A stretch of 64,000 bases of DNA from Methylococcales bacterium (GCA_026399015.1 JAPLRS010000047.1:1-64000), one strand, 5' to 3'; shown: positions 27,929-36,560, numbered from the stretch's first letter. Notes: generated by a model not told the origin, from the letters alone. Program-made: numbers and translations.

Positions 27929-29035
27929 TTAAACTCTTGGCATTTGTCTTAATTTTTCAACTACTTTATCGCCAAATTCAACAGTGTTAATCATAGTAAC
28001 ACCAGTGCCTGGTTTAGAAAGATCAGCTGTTGAGTAACCATCAGCAAATACACCTTGCATAGCAGCCCATACATTTTTAGCTTCTTCAGCCATATCAAAA
28101 CTGTTCTCTAACATCATTGCTACAGAACCAATCATAGAGTATGGGTTGGCAATGTTTTTACCAGCGATATCTGGAGCCGAGCCATGTGATGGTTCATAGT
28201 AAGCTTTATCTGGGCCAATACATGCAGAAGGCATTAAGCCTAAAGAACCTAAAATTCCGCCACCTTGGTCACTTAAAATGTCACCAAACATGTTTTCCAT
28301 TACCATCACGTCAAATTGTGTTGGTCTTAAGCAAAGGTTAGTCGCTGCAGAATCTACTAATTGATGGATCACTTGTACATCAGGGTATTCAACCGCTACT
28401 TCGTCTAAAATTTCATTCCACAACACGCTAGATTTTAAAACGTTACTTTTGTGGATGTTATGTAACACTTTTTTACGTTTGTTAGCCAATTTAAAGGCTT
28501 GATGCATAATCTGACGAATTTGATTTTCATCATACTCTAAAGTTTCTTTTACATAACGTAAGCCTTGTTCGTTAATACCGGCTTCTTTGTTACCAAAGTA
28601 TAGACCGCCTACCAACTCGCGCACCATAATAATATCAATACCTTCACCGATAATTTCTGGTTTAAGTGGTGAAAAATGCGCTAAGGCTTTAGGTAATGAA
28701 ACAGGGCGGAAGTTAGCATAAGTATTGTAACGACGACGTAAAGGTAATAAAGCGCCACGCTCTGGTTGTTTATCAACAGGAATCTTTTTAGATTCTTCAT
28801 GGCTTAAACCGATAGTGCCTTTAAGAATCGCATCCGCTTGATCACAAATATCAATAGTGGCTTGTGGGAAAGCATCACCAAATTCAAAATACGCACAGGC
28901 ACCAAAGGCTGCAGGCATTAGCTCAAAAGTAACATCATTACGTTCTTCAATGACTTTAAGTACTTTAATGGCTTCTTTAGTGATTTCTGGGCCTATACCG
29001 TCACCGGCAAGAATAGCGATTTTATAATTTTTCAT
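27929..29035 (-). CDS. leuB: 3-Isopropylmalate dehydrogenase
   Basis: A 368-residue enzyme of the isopropylmalate/isocitrate dehydrogenase family: AILAGDGIGPEIT (N-terminus), the LeuB motif RELVGGLYFGNKE (~140-152), the catalytic Lys region NIHKSNVLKSS, and the metal/NAD segment MENMFGDILSDQGGGILGSLG (~245-265), YEPSHGSAPDIAG. It catalyses oxidative decarboxylation of 3-isopropylmalate in leucine synthesis. The other leu genes are not adjacent. It marks the left border of the accessory region. Confidence 0.92.
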   Translation of the reverse strand: MKNYKIAILAGDGIGPEITKEAIKVLKVIEERNDVTFELMPAAFGACAYFEFGDAFPQATIDICDQADAILKGTIGLSHEESKKIPVDKQPERGALLPLRRRYNTYANFRPVSLPKALAHFSPLKPEIIGEGIDIIMVRELVGGLYFGNKEAGINEQGLRYVKETLEYDENQIRQIMHQAFKLANKRKKVLHNIHKSNVLKSSVLWNEILDEVAVEYPDVQVIHQLVDSAATNLCLRPTQFDVMVMENMFGDILSDQGGGILGSLGLMPSACIGPDKAYYEPSHGSAPDIAGKNIANPYSMIGSVAMMLENSFDMAEEAKNVWAAMQGVFADGYSTADLSKPGTGVTMINTVEFGDKVVEKLRQMPRV

Positions 29036-29230
29036 GAGTTCCTATTTAAGTCTGATTACAATTTACGCGCACGCACGATAATGCCGAGTATTTTACTGTA
29101 TTTTTTTAAAGGATGGGGTGTAACAAAAAATCCTCAACACACTCTGCCCAACCCAACCATCTTTTACAAAAAGCAAACAACTACCTTGCCCATCTAACAG
29201 ACTCTCTAAACAAGAATTAGTTTGTAAAAT

Positions 29231-29247
29231 GTATCGCATAGAGATAC
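29231..29247. promoter_or_regulatory. Possible HigA operator
   Basis: GTATC (29231-29235) and GATAC (29243-29247) form a short inverted repeat ending 8 bases before the higB start. HigBA modules are normally repressed by HigA at such palindromes. The arms are only five bases, so this is tentative. Confidence 0.35.
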
Positions 29248-29255
29248 GCTTTGGC

Positions 29256-29468
29256 ATGATAAAAAGCTTTAGGCATAAAGGCCTCCAACAATTCTTTGAA
29301 ACAGGCTCAAAAGCCGGCATTGCCGCCGAGCATGAAAGCAAATTGAGTCGACAACTACTCGTACTTAATGCCGCCAAAGCCCCACAAGAAATGAATGTTA
29401 TAGGCTGGAAACTGCATCCACTCAAAGGCGAACTCGCCATCTTGATTGATTATCAAGACTATCACTAA
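29256..29468 (+). pseudogene. higB: HigB-like toxin with internal in-frame deletion
   Basis: A 70-residue remnant of the HigB (RelE-superfamily) mRNA interferase, which normally has ~92 residues. The N-terminal half MIKSFRHKGLQQFFETGSKA and the following helix to GWKLHPLKGELA are intact. The C-terminal DYQDYH is intact too. The ~22 residues normally between them are missing: the beta strands W-S-(I/V)-x-V-N-G-N-W-R and the following strand. That segment carries the conserved catalytic/RNA-binding residues. The reading frame is kept, so a short protein could still be made, probably without toxicity. The start chosen is MIKSF, not the ATG 27 bases upstream, which lies in the putative operator. 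higA follows 12 bases later. Confidence 0.8.
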
Positions 29469-29480
29469 CAGGACACGAAC

Positions 29481-29777
29481 ATGACTATGTATAACCCGCC
29501 CCATCCCGGCAGTTTATTAAAAGAAGATATCTTACCCGAACTCGATATTAGCATTACCGAAGCCGCCACTCAGTTGGGTGTGTCCCGCGTTGCGTTATCA
29601 CGCGTCATTAACGGCAAAGCCGCTATTAGCGCAGAAATGGCCTTAAGACTTGAAGCGTGGATCGGTGGACCCACCGCAGAAACATGGATACGCATGCAGG
29701 CCGAATACGATCTTTGGCAAGCGCGTCAAAAAACGACGATCTCCATTACACCGATAAAAATACCCCACGCCGCCTAA
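29481..29777 (+). CDS. higA: HigA-family antitoxin, Xre-type repressor
   Basis: A 98-residue protein starting [20 protein letters not shown], the usual HigA N-terminus, with a helix-turn-helix [19 protein letters not shown] (~residues 34-52) and a tail [17 protein letters not shown]. It would neutralise HigB and repress the operon. It is intact although the toxin is not. The gene looks richer in G+C and uses more GCC/CGC codons than its neighbours, suggesting transfer. Its stop is followed by a long non-coding stretch. Confidence 0.93.
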   Translation: MTMYNPPHPGSLLKEDILPELDISITEAATQLGVSRVALSRVINGKAAISAEMALRLEAWIGGPTAETWIRMQAEYDLWQARQKTTISITPIKIPHAA

Positions 29778-29920
29778 ACAAAACCGATATATAGGGCAAT
29801 GAGTCCCCCGAGAATTTAAAGCCCTCTCTAAATCAGCTTTAACGAACTATGATTCCTAGGTGAGTCTTGCCAATAAATAGCGTCTCAAACATTGCTAATG
29901 TTGGTGCTTTTTGTAAAAAA

Positions 29921-30195
29921 GAGTGGATGTATGCCACGAAGATAAAGGATGCGTCTGTGATAGTAATGGATGTGTACCGTGAAAGAAAGTATGAGTATTG
30001 CGATAATAATAGACATATTCCGCGACGATAAAGCTTAAGTATCCTGATATAAATGGACATGTACCAAGACGATAAAGGTCGATTATCGTGATAGTAGTTG
30101 GATATGTTCAGCGAAGAAAAAGGACGAGTATCACGATAGTAATGGAGATTTACCGCGAAGATAAAGGACGAATACCTAGATAATAATGGACATAC
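29921..30195. repeat. Degenerate ~44-bp tandem repeat, about six units
   Basis: Within the 460-base gene-free stretch 29778-30239, units of 43-45 bases recur head to tail. Each unit carries a block like CGAAGATAAAGGACGA, then a short palindromic core (TATCGTGATA, TATCACGATA, TATTGCGATA, TATCCTGATA), then a block like GATAGTAATGGACATG. Divergence is spread over the whole unit, with no constant-repeat/variable-spacer pattern. The period is not a multiple of three, so it is unlikely to be a coding repeat even though the minus strand happens to be open. This looks like a decayed minisatellite. The flanks of the stretch (29778-29920) hold nothing I recognise. Confidence 0.8.
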
Positions 30196-30239
30196 TTTTA
30201 CATAAAGTAAACTAAGAATGCAGCGCCTGAATAACACTA

Positions 30240-30788
30240 TTATTGCCAAAGCTCTAAAAGATATTCATCCGTTAGCATCGGGCAGTCATTTAACAAAACC
30301 AGCGTTCCTGATATGCGAATATTTTGTAAAAACTCTTCATAACTCACAAAAATACCTAGCCAATTGGGCGTCATACCATTTGGACCTTGGATTTCTAAAT
30401 AGGCACCGACATAAAAGCCTTCTTGATTATTGTTTTCAAAGTAAGCTGCACAAACAGGTTTTACAAGAAACTCATCATCGTCAAAAACACTAGCCATTCT
30501 TTCTCTAGCAAACTTAAGTCTTAAGGGATCATCAATTTCGCTTAGGTCATAGCCCCACCAGTTTGCTAATTCTTCATCATTAAAACACCAATTTGCCAGC
30601 GCTTTAATGTCTAAGGCGTACACATCTGTAGGCGATGATTCAATCAGAACTTCCCAGCCGTCAGTTTCTAACCAATCAAAAAGCGCTTTAATATCTTTGG
30701 GTTCTTGTTTAGAGCGACCAAAAACCACATCTATGATGGCCTCTCTAAGTGATGCCAGATGTTGCGGAAGTATTTGGGGTTCAGCCAT
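30240..30788 (-). CDS. Hypothetical protein, acidic, 182 residues
   Basis: I do not recognise a family. The protein is soluble, acidic and Trp-rich (FDWLETDGWEV, NWWGYDLSEID, PNWLGIFVSYEEF), with no signal peptide or membrane helix. The N-terminus MAEPQILPQHLASLREAIID and the even spread of conserved-looking aromatic residues suggest a folded cytoplasmic protein. The gene lies between the tandem repeat and the large helicase, in the same orientation as the latter, with 198 bases between. A link to the helicase is possible but unproven. Confidence 0.65.
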   Translation of the reverse strand: MAEPQILPQHLASLREAIIDVVFGRSKQEPKDIKALFDWLETDGWEVLIESSPTDVYALDIKALANWCFNDEELANWWGYDLSEIDDPLRLKFARERMASVFDDDEFLVKPVCAAYFENNNQEGFYVGAYLEIQGPNGMTPNWLGIFVSYEEFLQNIRISGTLVLLNDCPMLTDEYLLELWQ

Positions 30789-30986
30789 ATGTAATCCTTA
30801 TTTGTATAAATTAGATTGGAATAATTGTATTTATTAAAAGTTGAGCAACCTAGACCTAAATCAGTTCAACACACTGTAACGCTTAGGTAAGTCTTGCCAG
30901 TTTTTGGCTTTAAGTAAGTCACTGGCATTGGTTAACTGGAATCTAAAGGTTATTTGTTTAGGCATAATAATGACTTGATTCAATTA

Positions 30987-33900
30987 TCATGCTGACTTAA
31001 GAATAGAAAAATGTCTAAATAACTCCATAGGCATGGCATTTTTTAATTGCCATGTTATTGAAATAGGTTTCTCTCCTTCAGCTTTTATTAACACCGCTTC
31101 GCCCAAAGACGCATAAGCTGTGTCTTGATTTTCTCTTACAAAAAGAAAAAACCGCCAGCCGTTTGTATCGGCATCTCCCACACTTTCAAGATAGCGTTTC
31201 CCAGTAGGATTTTTAGAGCTAGCTACATTTTGTGATTGCCAATGAAATAAGGTCGGGCTAATAGCATAGTCATGATATTGAACACGTTCTGAAAAACCTG
31301 TGCTTTTATCAAGCGTCACAAACATCAACTCTATTTTGTATTCTGGAAGTGCTAAACAACCCTCTCTAAACGCAGGTCGTTTATTGGCGTTTGCATATCC
31401 AATTGCTGTAATAATATCCGATCTGGAGTAGCGGTTGTGCAGAGATAATGCCCATATTGATGGCGTATTTTCTAAGTGCAAATATGGATGAATAGATTGC
31501 TCTAAGCGCCAATCAATTAGTTCAAGTAATTCGTCTTTAATGGCGGGATGTTGGTTAATTAAGTTTATAAAGTTAGGTGCTGTAATGAGTTCGGATTGTT
31601 TAACTAAAAAAGCATGCGCAAGTATTTGTATTCGGGTTTCATCTATTGTATTGAGTACTAAAGCATCACGCCACGCATTTAAAATCTTTATATCATCAAC
31701 ATATAATAGACTTCCAACCCTACCCAATAATTCAGTTTCTCTGGGCCCTTCGCTTAATGTAGGGATTTGAGCACGGCGTTTGAGTTCAGTCCACGAATAT
31801 TTACCAGAATAAATATCTGTGATTTCTAAGCTGTTCTCAACTAAAAAATCTTTTAGCGAAATTTCATTTTTATTTTTAGTGTTTGTCCAAGCCACTAGTT
31901 CAACAACCAAGCGCTTTATATTTAACTTTAGCGCCGCTTTTAGGTTCTGTAATACGCGCTCTCTTGCGACTCGATCAAATTGGATATGGCACCCTGTTGG
32001 TAATAAACCAAACCCCTTATCAACAGATTCTTTTAAAGAAGCTTTATTTTGCCCCGTTAAAGTTCTTAATAAAATGTCGAATCTAAACTCTTTAGAATAG
32101 GTACCAATAAAATCTAACACTAAACAACTAGATTTATTTTGAGCTAAGCGCAATCCTCGGCCAATTTGTTGTTGGAAGATGACGGGACTCTGGGTGGGAC
32201 GTAATAAAAATAAGGTGTTTACATCTGGTATATCTATGCCTTCGTTAAATAAATCACAAGTAAAAATAACTTTTATTAAGCCTTGTGTCAGCTTGTTAAT
32301 GGCTGAGTCTCGTTCTTGTTGGTTATGTTGTCCTGTAATTGCAATGACTGGTATACCGTGTGCATTAAAATACTCAGCCATAAATTCTGCATGACTAACA
32401 CTAATGCAAAAACCAATGGCCTTCATTTTGTTTATGTCACTGACATATGATTCTGTTGCTAAAAGAGCTGAGCGGGCACGAATATCACTGGCTGAAATTA
32501 TTTTGCCCAGTTCGGTATCGATATTAGCTTTTTTCCAATTGATATTCGATAAATCAATATCATCATGGCTGGCGTAATATTCAAAAGGACAAAGTAACTC
32601 TTGGTTTAAGGCATCCCATAAACGTAAAGTAACAGCAGGGGAACCATCTGGTCTGGCATCGAAATATTGGTTTAAGCTTTTTCCATCGGTTCTTTCAGGG
32701 GTGGCAGTTAATCCTAAAAGAATTTTTGGTTTGATAGATGAAACAAATTTATCAAAAGAGTTTGCGGGTAAATGATGAGCCTCATCAATAATAACCATGT
32801 TCCAATAATCAACACCATATTGTGAAACCAAATCACGACCATGCACCGTATTTATCGTCGCAAATAAATGGTCATGCTGACTGGCTTTATTATTTCCATC
32901 TAGTAATTCTGCAAAATTAGTGTCTCGCAATACTTGTCTAAAAGTGTAAATAGCCTGCTGGAGAATTTGTATTCGATGCGCGATAAATAATAAACGGGGA
33001 TGACCACCTTGTTCTTTTGCTAATCTTGCATAATCGAAAGCGGCCACAACGGTTTTACCTGTGCCTGTTGCAGCAACAACTAAGTTTCGATAACGTTGAT
33101 GCGCTCTTTCTGTTGCTAAGCGATCAAGCATTTCTTGTTGATACGATTTGGGACTTAAGTCAAACCATGATTGAATGGCAATGGGCTCATAAATATTACT
33201 TGAGTTATTTCCATGTCTTGATTCTTTCTTTAGGGCATTTTCTAAAGCTTCACGATGCGCTTGATTTGTAGGGTCATAATGTGAAAACTCGCTATCATTC
33301 CATAATGTTTCAAAATGGGCTTGAGCATTCTTAAAAACTGCTTCATTTGATGCTTGGGTGAGCTTAACTGTCCATTCGATTCCACTAATTAATGCGGATT
33401 CTGATAGGTTTGCACTACCTATAAAGGCAGTGCCAAATCCACTCTGCCGATTAAAAATCCAGGCCTTTGCATGCAGACGTGTCCGTCTGCCATCTAAGGA
33501 AATTTTTAAGTCTACATTGGGCAGTTCAGCTAATGCGTTAACGGCTCTTGCTTCAGTAGCGCCTATATAGGTGGTTGTTAAAATTCTGAACCGCGTTCTT
33601 GATTGTCCATTAGCATCCACGGCGGTAGCTTGTTTTAGAATATCGATAATCTTTCTAACACCACTCCATGTGATAAAGCTCACTAAAATATCGACGCTAT
33701 CAACAGCCTGTAATTCTGCGATTAATTCTTCTAATAAAGAGGGTTCACTACGAGAAGAACTAAATAACCAAGGAGTGCGAAGCCCCGTAATGGGAAAAAT
33801 ACCCGGCATATTAGATTCATGTATAGACTTTAAAACTTGAAGAGGATTGGCAATTAGATCTGATTCAACTGTGTTTTTAGCTTCTAGACGGGCTGTTTTT

Positions 33901-34142
33901 AAAAGCGTTGAAATAAGCTGTAATTCCACTTGAGATTGTTCAAGATCATCGCCAGTTGACGATGATATTTTATCTAACAGCTCAGGTAATCTATTAATAA
34001 GCTCATTGATTAGATATTCACGAGTTTCAACAGATGACGGTATGCGAATAGTGGCTTGATTGTCGGTGACTAATTTATTTATTTCTTCTAATTCGTCCTC
34101 ACGAATGAGCCGATCATAGAGTCCCTTAGGTAATTTGGTCAT
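30987..34142 (-). CDS. PLD-nuclease / SF2 helicase / DUF3427 protein
   Basis: A 1051-residue multidomain protein. After an N-terminal helical region (~1-120) comes a phospholipase D-like domain with HAKAWIFN..GSANLS (~223-246; His, Lys, Ser and Asn of the HKD-type site, with Asn in place of the usual Asp). A superfamily 2 helicase follows: Walker A ATGTGKT (~360), DEAH in IIDEAHHLP, motif III LTATPERTDG, motif VI QQIGRGLRLAQ (~655). The C-terminal DUF3427 region (~760-1045) completes it. Related proteins resemble the translocase subunits of restriction systems and are suspected of acting against foreign DNA; that role is inference. It stands alone, with no methylase beside it. The 144 bases upstream hold no clear promoter. 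Confidence 0.88.
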   Translation of the reverse strand: MTKLPKGLYDRLIREDELEEINKLVTDNQATIRIPSSVETREYLINELINRLPELLDKISSSTGDDLEQSQVELQLISTLLKTARLEAKNTVESDLIANPLQVLKSIHESNMPGIFPITGLRTPWLFSSSRSEPSLLEELIAELQAVDSVDILVSFITWSGVRKIIDILKQATAVDANGQSRTRFRILTTTYIGATEARAVNALAELPNVDLKISLDGRRTRLHAKAWIFNRQSGFGTAFIGSANLSESALISGIEWTVKLTQASNEAVFKNAQAHFETLWNDSEFSHYDPTNQAHREALENALKKESRHGNNSSNIYEPIAIQSWFDLSPKSYQQEMLDRLATERAHQRYRNLVVAATGTGKTVVAAFDYARLAKEQGGHPRLLFIAHRIQILQQAIYTFRQVLRDTNFAELLDGNNKASQHDHLFATINTVHGRDLVSQYGVDYWNMVIIDEAHHLPANSFDKFVSSIKPKILLGLTATPERTDGKSLNQYFDARPDGSPAVTLRLWDALNQELLCPFEYYASHDDIDLSNINWKKANIDTELGKIISASDIRARSALLATESYVSDINKMKAIGFCISVSHAEFMAEYFNAHGIPVIAITGQHNQQERDSAINKLTQGLIKVIFTCDLFNEGIDIPDVNTLFLLRPTQSPVIFQQQIGRGLRLAQNKSSCLVLDFIGTYSKEFRFDILLRTLTGQNKASLKESVDKGFGLLPTGCHIQFDRVARERVLQNLKAALKLNIKRLVVELVAWTNTKNKNEISLKDFLVENSLEITDIYSGKYSWTELKRRAQIPTLSEGPRETELLGRVGSLLYVDDIKILNAWRDALVLNTIDETRIQILAHAFLVKQSELITAPNFINLINQHPAIKDELLELIDWRLEQSIHPYLHLENTPSIWALSLHNRYSRSDIITAIGYANANKRPAFREGCLALPEYKIELMFVTLDKSTGFSERVQYHDYAISPTLFHWQSQNVASSKNPTGKRYLESVGDADTNGWRFFLFVRENQDTAYASLGEAVLIKAEGEKPISITWQLKNAMPMELFRHFSILKSA

Positions 34143-34285
34143 TAGAAGTTTTAGATAGTGTTTAGTTTAAGTGACTTAGAATCAAGACAATTAATTAGAA
34201 TAAATTTATTTTAGCTGATGAGTTAGTTTATAGGTGTTATTTGTTTAAAAAGTACCTGAATTTATTTTAAATTTACTTAATTAAA

Positions 34286-35062
34286 TTAGGCAATAACAGT
34301 CACTAAACTTTTTGCAATACACTCAGTCAAAAGGCGAGTTATTTCTTTAAATCTTATATTTGGATGACCGGTATTTTCATCAAGATAAAGTCCACGATTA
34401 ACTTCTATCATTACGGCAGAGACTCTTTTGTCAGTATGATAATAAGGCATGGGGACTAAGGCGCCAGCAAAGGGTTCATTTAAAGAGGTGTTGAAACCAG
34501 CATCTTCAAATGTATCTATAAACACCGCTGCTAATTTGTTGGGCGTATGAAATGCATCAGTACCAATACAAATATCGGGCCTTGTGAGGCGTTGATCATA
34601 TTCGTACTTTAATGGCACTGACGGAAAACTATGCGCATCAATTATTAGCACCTTATTATGTTTTTCTAAGGTTTTTTGAGTAACATTAATGAGTCTTTCG
34701 TGATGCGGTGTGTACCATTGTTTAATTAAGGCTTGGCGATCTTCTGCGGTTAAGGTTTTCCGTAATGGCTCACCGTTGGCAGTTCGGGTGTATATAACGC
34801 CCATGCCTTTTTCAACCATAGTTTCTTGTGCGTCATCTGTAAAACGTTCCACATCAATCACTAAGCGACTGACAGGTGCTCTAACAATTTGCTGTTCAGG
34901 GACACCTTGGGTAAAGAGGTCTAGGGTATGATGATCTGTCATCTTAATAATTTCTTGATTAAGACTTTTATCATCCAGCACAAATTGTTGCCTAATTTCT
35001 GCAGGTATTAATGTCGAATCATGCGGCACATGAAAGATCACCCATTCCGGAGTTGATTGCAT
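34286..35062 (-). CDS. N-formylglutamate amidohydrolase family protein
   Basis: A 258-residue protein of the N-formylglutamate amidohydrolase family: FHVPHDSTLIP at the N-terminus, DHHTLDLF and VSRLVIDVERF (~65-75), VLIIDAHSFPSVPL (~140) and MIEVNRGLYL near the end, all carrying the family's His/Asp/Glu metal-binding residues. The founding activity is the last step of one histidine-degradation route, but many members lie outside hut loci, as here, so the substrate may differ. It overlaps the upstream DUF3293 gene by one base and is co-translated with it. Confidence 0.88.
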   Translation of the reverse strand: MQSTPEWVIFHVPHDSTLIPAEIRQQFVLDDKSLNQEIIKMTDHHTLDLFTQGVPEQQIVRAPVSRLVIDVERFTDDAQETMVEKGMGVIYTRTANGEPLRKTLTAEDRQALIKQWYTPHHERLINVTQKTLEKHNKVLIIDAHSFPSVPLKYEYDQRLTRPDICIGTDAFHTPNKLAAVFIDTFEDAGFNTSLNEPFAGALVPMPYYHTDKRVSAVMIEVNRGLYLDENTGHPNIRFKEITRLLTECIAKSLVTVIA

Positions 35063-35490
35063 TATCTTAACAACACCAATTTTGGTAAACAGTCTGAGTC
35101 ACACCAGACTATGGCATTTTGTTCATACTTTTTACCCAGCTCACAAGATTCTTGAAGTGATAATCCTAAAACCAAATAACTAGCTTCAACAGGCCAATCA
35201 CCAGAATGATGGATGCCTTCAGCGAGTAAATATTTTAAGGCTTTATCATCAAGTTCAGCCACTAAGTCTTTATTACGCGCTATATTAACGGATTCTTTTA
35301 GTACCTGACTGTAAGGGTTGTAAGCCGTGATAAAAGTGCAGGTATTGGTTTTATGGGTTTCATATAGTTTATTCAGCCCCGTACTGTACTCGTCTACATG
35401 TAATATTAAAGTTTGTTCGTCATAAACAATAAAGTCAGTTTCTGTATAAGCTAATATTGTTTCAGATGGAATAGCAGATTCTAATGTCAT
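35062..35490 (-). CDS. DUF3293 domain-containing protein
   Basis: A 142-residue protein whose central and C-terminal parts fit the DUF3293 pattern: FITAYNPYSQVLKES, GDWPVEASYLVLGLS, and ELGKKYEQNAIVWCDSDCLP. The function is unknown. No signal peptide or catalytic motif is evident. It ends at the start of the N-formylglutamate amidohydrolase gene with a one-base overlap, so the pair is probably one transcript. Confidence 0.8.
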   Translation of the reverse strand: MTLESAIPSETILAYTETDFIVYDEQTLILHVDEYSTGLNKLYETHKTNTCTFITAYNPYSQVLKESVNIARNKDLVAELDDKALKYLLAEGIHHSGDWPVEASYLVLGLSLQESCELGKKYEQNAIVWCDSDCLPKLVLLR

Positions 35491-35562
35491 GTTATTTAGA
35501 GTAATGGTAAGGATAAAAATAGTATCTTTATAATATAGCGGATACTTTAAAAATCTCTCGGA

Positions 35563-35769
35563 TTAATTCTTAGCCTCTCTGCGTTTACGATAATCCGTCA
35601 CACTTTGAGCAGATACCCATATCACACCGTTTTCTTTAAAGTTACACGACTCAAAACCTTCCGGAATTATTAATGTTTTTAGCGCAGAGATGCTAATACC
35701 TAACAGCTTTGCAGCCGTCGCTTGTGAGTAATAAAGTTTACCTTGATGAGTAATTGTGTTTTTTGGCAT
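35563..35769 (-). CDS. Small helix-turn-helix protein (excisionase/AlpA-like)
   Basis: A 68-residue basic protein with a MerR/excisionase-type helix-turn-helix: YYSQATAAKLLGISISALKT (~residues 13-32), then a wing region (CNFKENGVIWVS) and a charged end TDYRKRREAKN. Proteins of this size act as excisionases or small regulators, often on mobile elements. Its 5' leader contains a perfect palindrome and is repeated ~960 bases away before a decayed copy of the gene (36694-36813). An autoregulatory role through the palindrome is likely but inferred. Confidence 0.75.
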   Translation of the reverse strand: MPKNTITHQGKLYYSQATAAKLLGISISALKTLIIPEGFESCNFKENGVIWVSAQSVTDYRKRREAKN

Positions 35770-35855
35770 ATTAATTCCTCATTTGTGATTAAGAGCCGGA
35801 AATATTTCCGGTTGTTGAGGAATACTTTAATCAGGAGTGGCGACAAATTGTGACG
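35767..35855 (-). promoter_or_regulatory. Palindromic leader/promoter element, copy 1
   Basis: The region upstream of the small HTH gene includes its start codon, the perfect palindrome CCGGAAATATTTCCGG (35796-35811) and, further upstream on the minus strand, a -10-like TTAAAGTATTCC. It ends at the motif whose plus-strand form is CGACAAATTGTGACG. The whole ~89-base block is homologous to 36724-36813, with the spacing between start codon and palindrome kept. Confidence 0.65.
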
Positions 35856-35952
35856 CAAATACTTGCCAGTAAAATTGAATAACTACATAGAATTTGATCA
35901 GCACTTTTTCTCAACATAATGAGGTTATGCAATAAATTAGTTTGCTTTATAA

Positions 35953-35975
35953 AGTGTAAGAATATATCTTACACT
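35953..35975. promoter_or_regulatory. Operator palindrome of the parDE module
   Basis: AGTGTAAGA (35953-35961) and TCTTACACT (35967-35975) form a perfect 9-bp inverted repeat around ATATA, 28 bases before the parD start. It fits a ribbon-helix-helix antitoxin operator. An A/T-rich -10-like stretch lies within it, so binding would block the promoter. Confidence 0.65.
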
Positions 35976-36003
35976 AACCTTAAACACTCTTTAGGAAATC
36001 ATT

Positions 36004-36264
36004 ATGGCACAAGCACGAACCCAAACCGTTAGTCTTGGTGAGCACTGGAACAACCTCATTGAAACATTACTTAAAAGTGGACGTTATGCAAGTGTGAGTG
36101 AAATTATGCGCGATTCCTTAAGATTGTTAGAAGAAAGGGAGGCTAATTCAAAATTACAATCTTTACGTAACGCGATCATAGAAGGGGAAGAAAGTGGTGA
36201 TGCGGGTGAATTATCTATGGAAATGATTAGGCAAGAAGCCAAAAAAGAAGTTGGCTTAATCTGA
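36004..36264 (+). CDS. parD: ParD-like antitoxin (ribbon-helix-helix)
   Basis: An 86-residue type II antitoxin: MAQARTQTVSLGEHWNNLIE, then GRYASVSEIMRDSLRLLEER (~residues 27-46), the RHH DNA-binding half typical of ParD/CopG. The C-terminus is acidic and would wrap the toxin. The ribosome-binding site AGGA is well placed before the ATG. The stop codon (TGA, 36262-36264) overlaps the proposed CTG start of the toxin gene, so the two are tightly coupled. Confidence 0.92.
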   Translation: MAQARTQTVSLGEHWNNLIETLLKSGRYASVSEIMRDSLRLLEEREANSKLQSLRNAIIEGEESGDAGELSMEMIRQEAKKEVGLI

Positions 36265-36560
36265 AAACGCGCAGGATTCATATACAATCATCTGCAAAAG
36301 AAGATCTTAAAAACATATGGCTATACTCCTATAAGAACTGGGGTGTAGATCAGGCTGATAGTTATTTTGATGAATTAAATGCTACATTCGCTTTAATCTC
36401 AGAGAGTCCAGAACTTGGTTTTGCCTGTGATTATATCCGTGAGAACTATAGACAATTCCACATCAACCGGCATTTAATTTTTTATTATTTTTCTGCGAGT
36501 AAAATTCATATCGTGCGGGTTTTGCATGACAGTATGAATTACAAAGAACGCCTTAAATAA
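36261..36560 (+). CDS. parE: ParE-like toxin with apparent CTG start
   Basis: A 99-residue RelE/ParE-superfamily toxin read directly from the sequence: TRRIHIQSSAKEDLKNIWLY at the N-terminus, YFDELNATFALISESPELG in the middle, then RQFHINRHLIFYYFSASKIH and VRVLHDSMNYKERLK at the end. This is a full-length ParE with the conserved C-terminal basic and aromatic residues. No in-frame ATG, GTG or TTG exists between the preceding in-frame stop (36228) and the body of the gene. The best start is CTG at 36261 in the CTGA overlap with the parD stop. ParE toxins poison DNA gyrase. Coding content is sure; the start codon is inferred. Confidence 0.82.
   Translation: MKTRRIHIQSSAKEDLKNIWLYSYKNWGVDQADSYFDELNATFALISESPELGFACDYIRENYRQFHINRHLIFYYFSASKIHIVRVLHDSMNYKERLK

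Noticed and set aside
29921-30195. Possible CRISPR array
   Set aside because: Units vary along their whole length. There is no constant repeat alternating with unique spacers, and no cas gene is nearby.
29839-30249. 136-residue open frame on the minus strand rich in Tyr/Ser/Leu
   Set aside because: It coincides with the 44-base tandem repeat, whose period is not a multiple of three; the frame is open only because the repeat lacks stops on that strand. Its composition is unlike a real protein.
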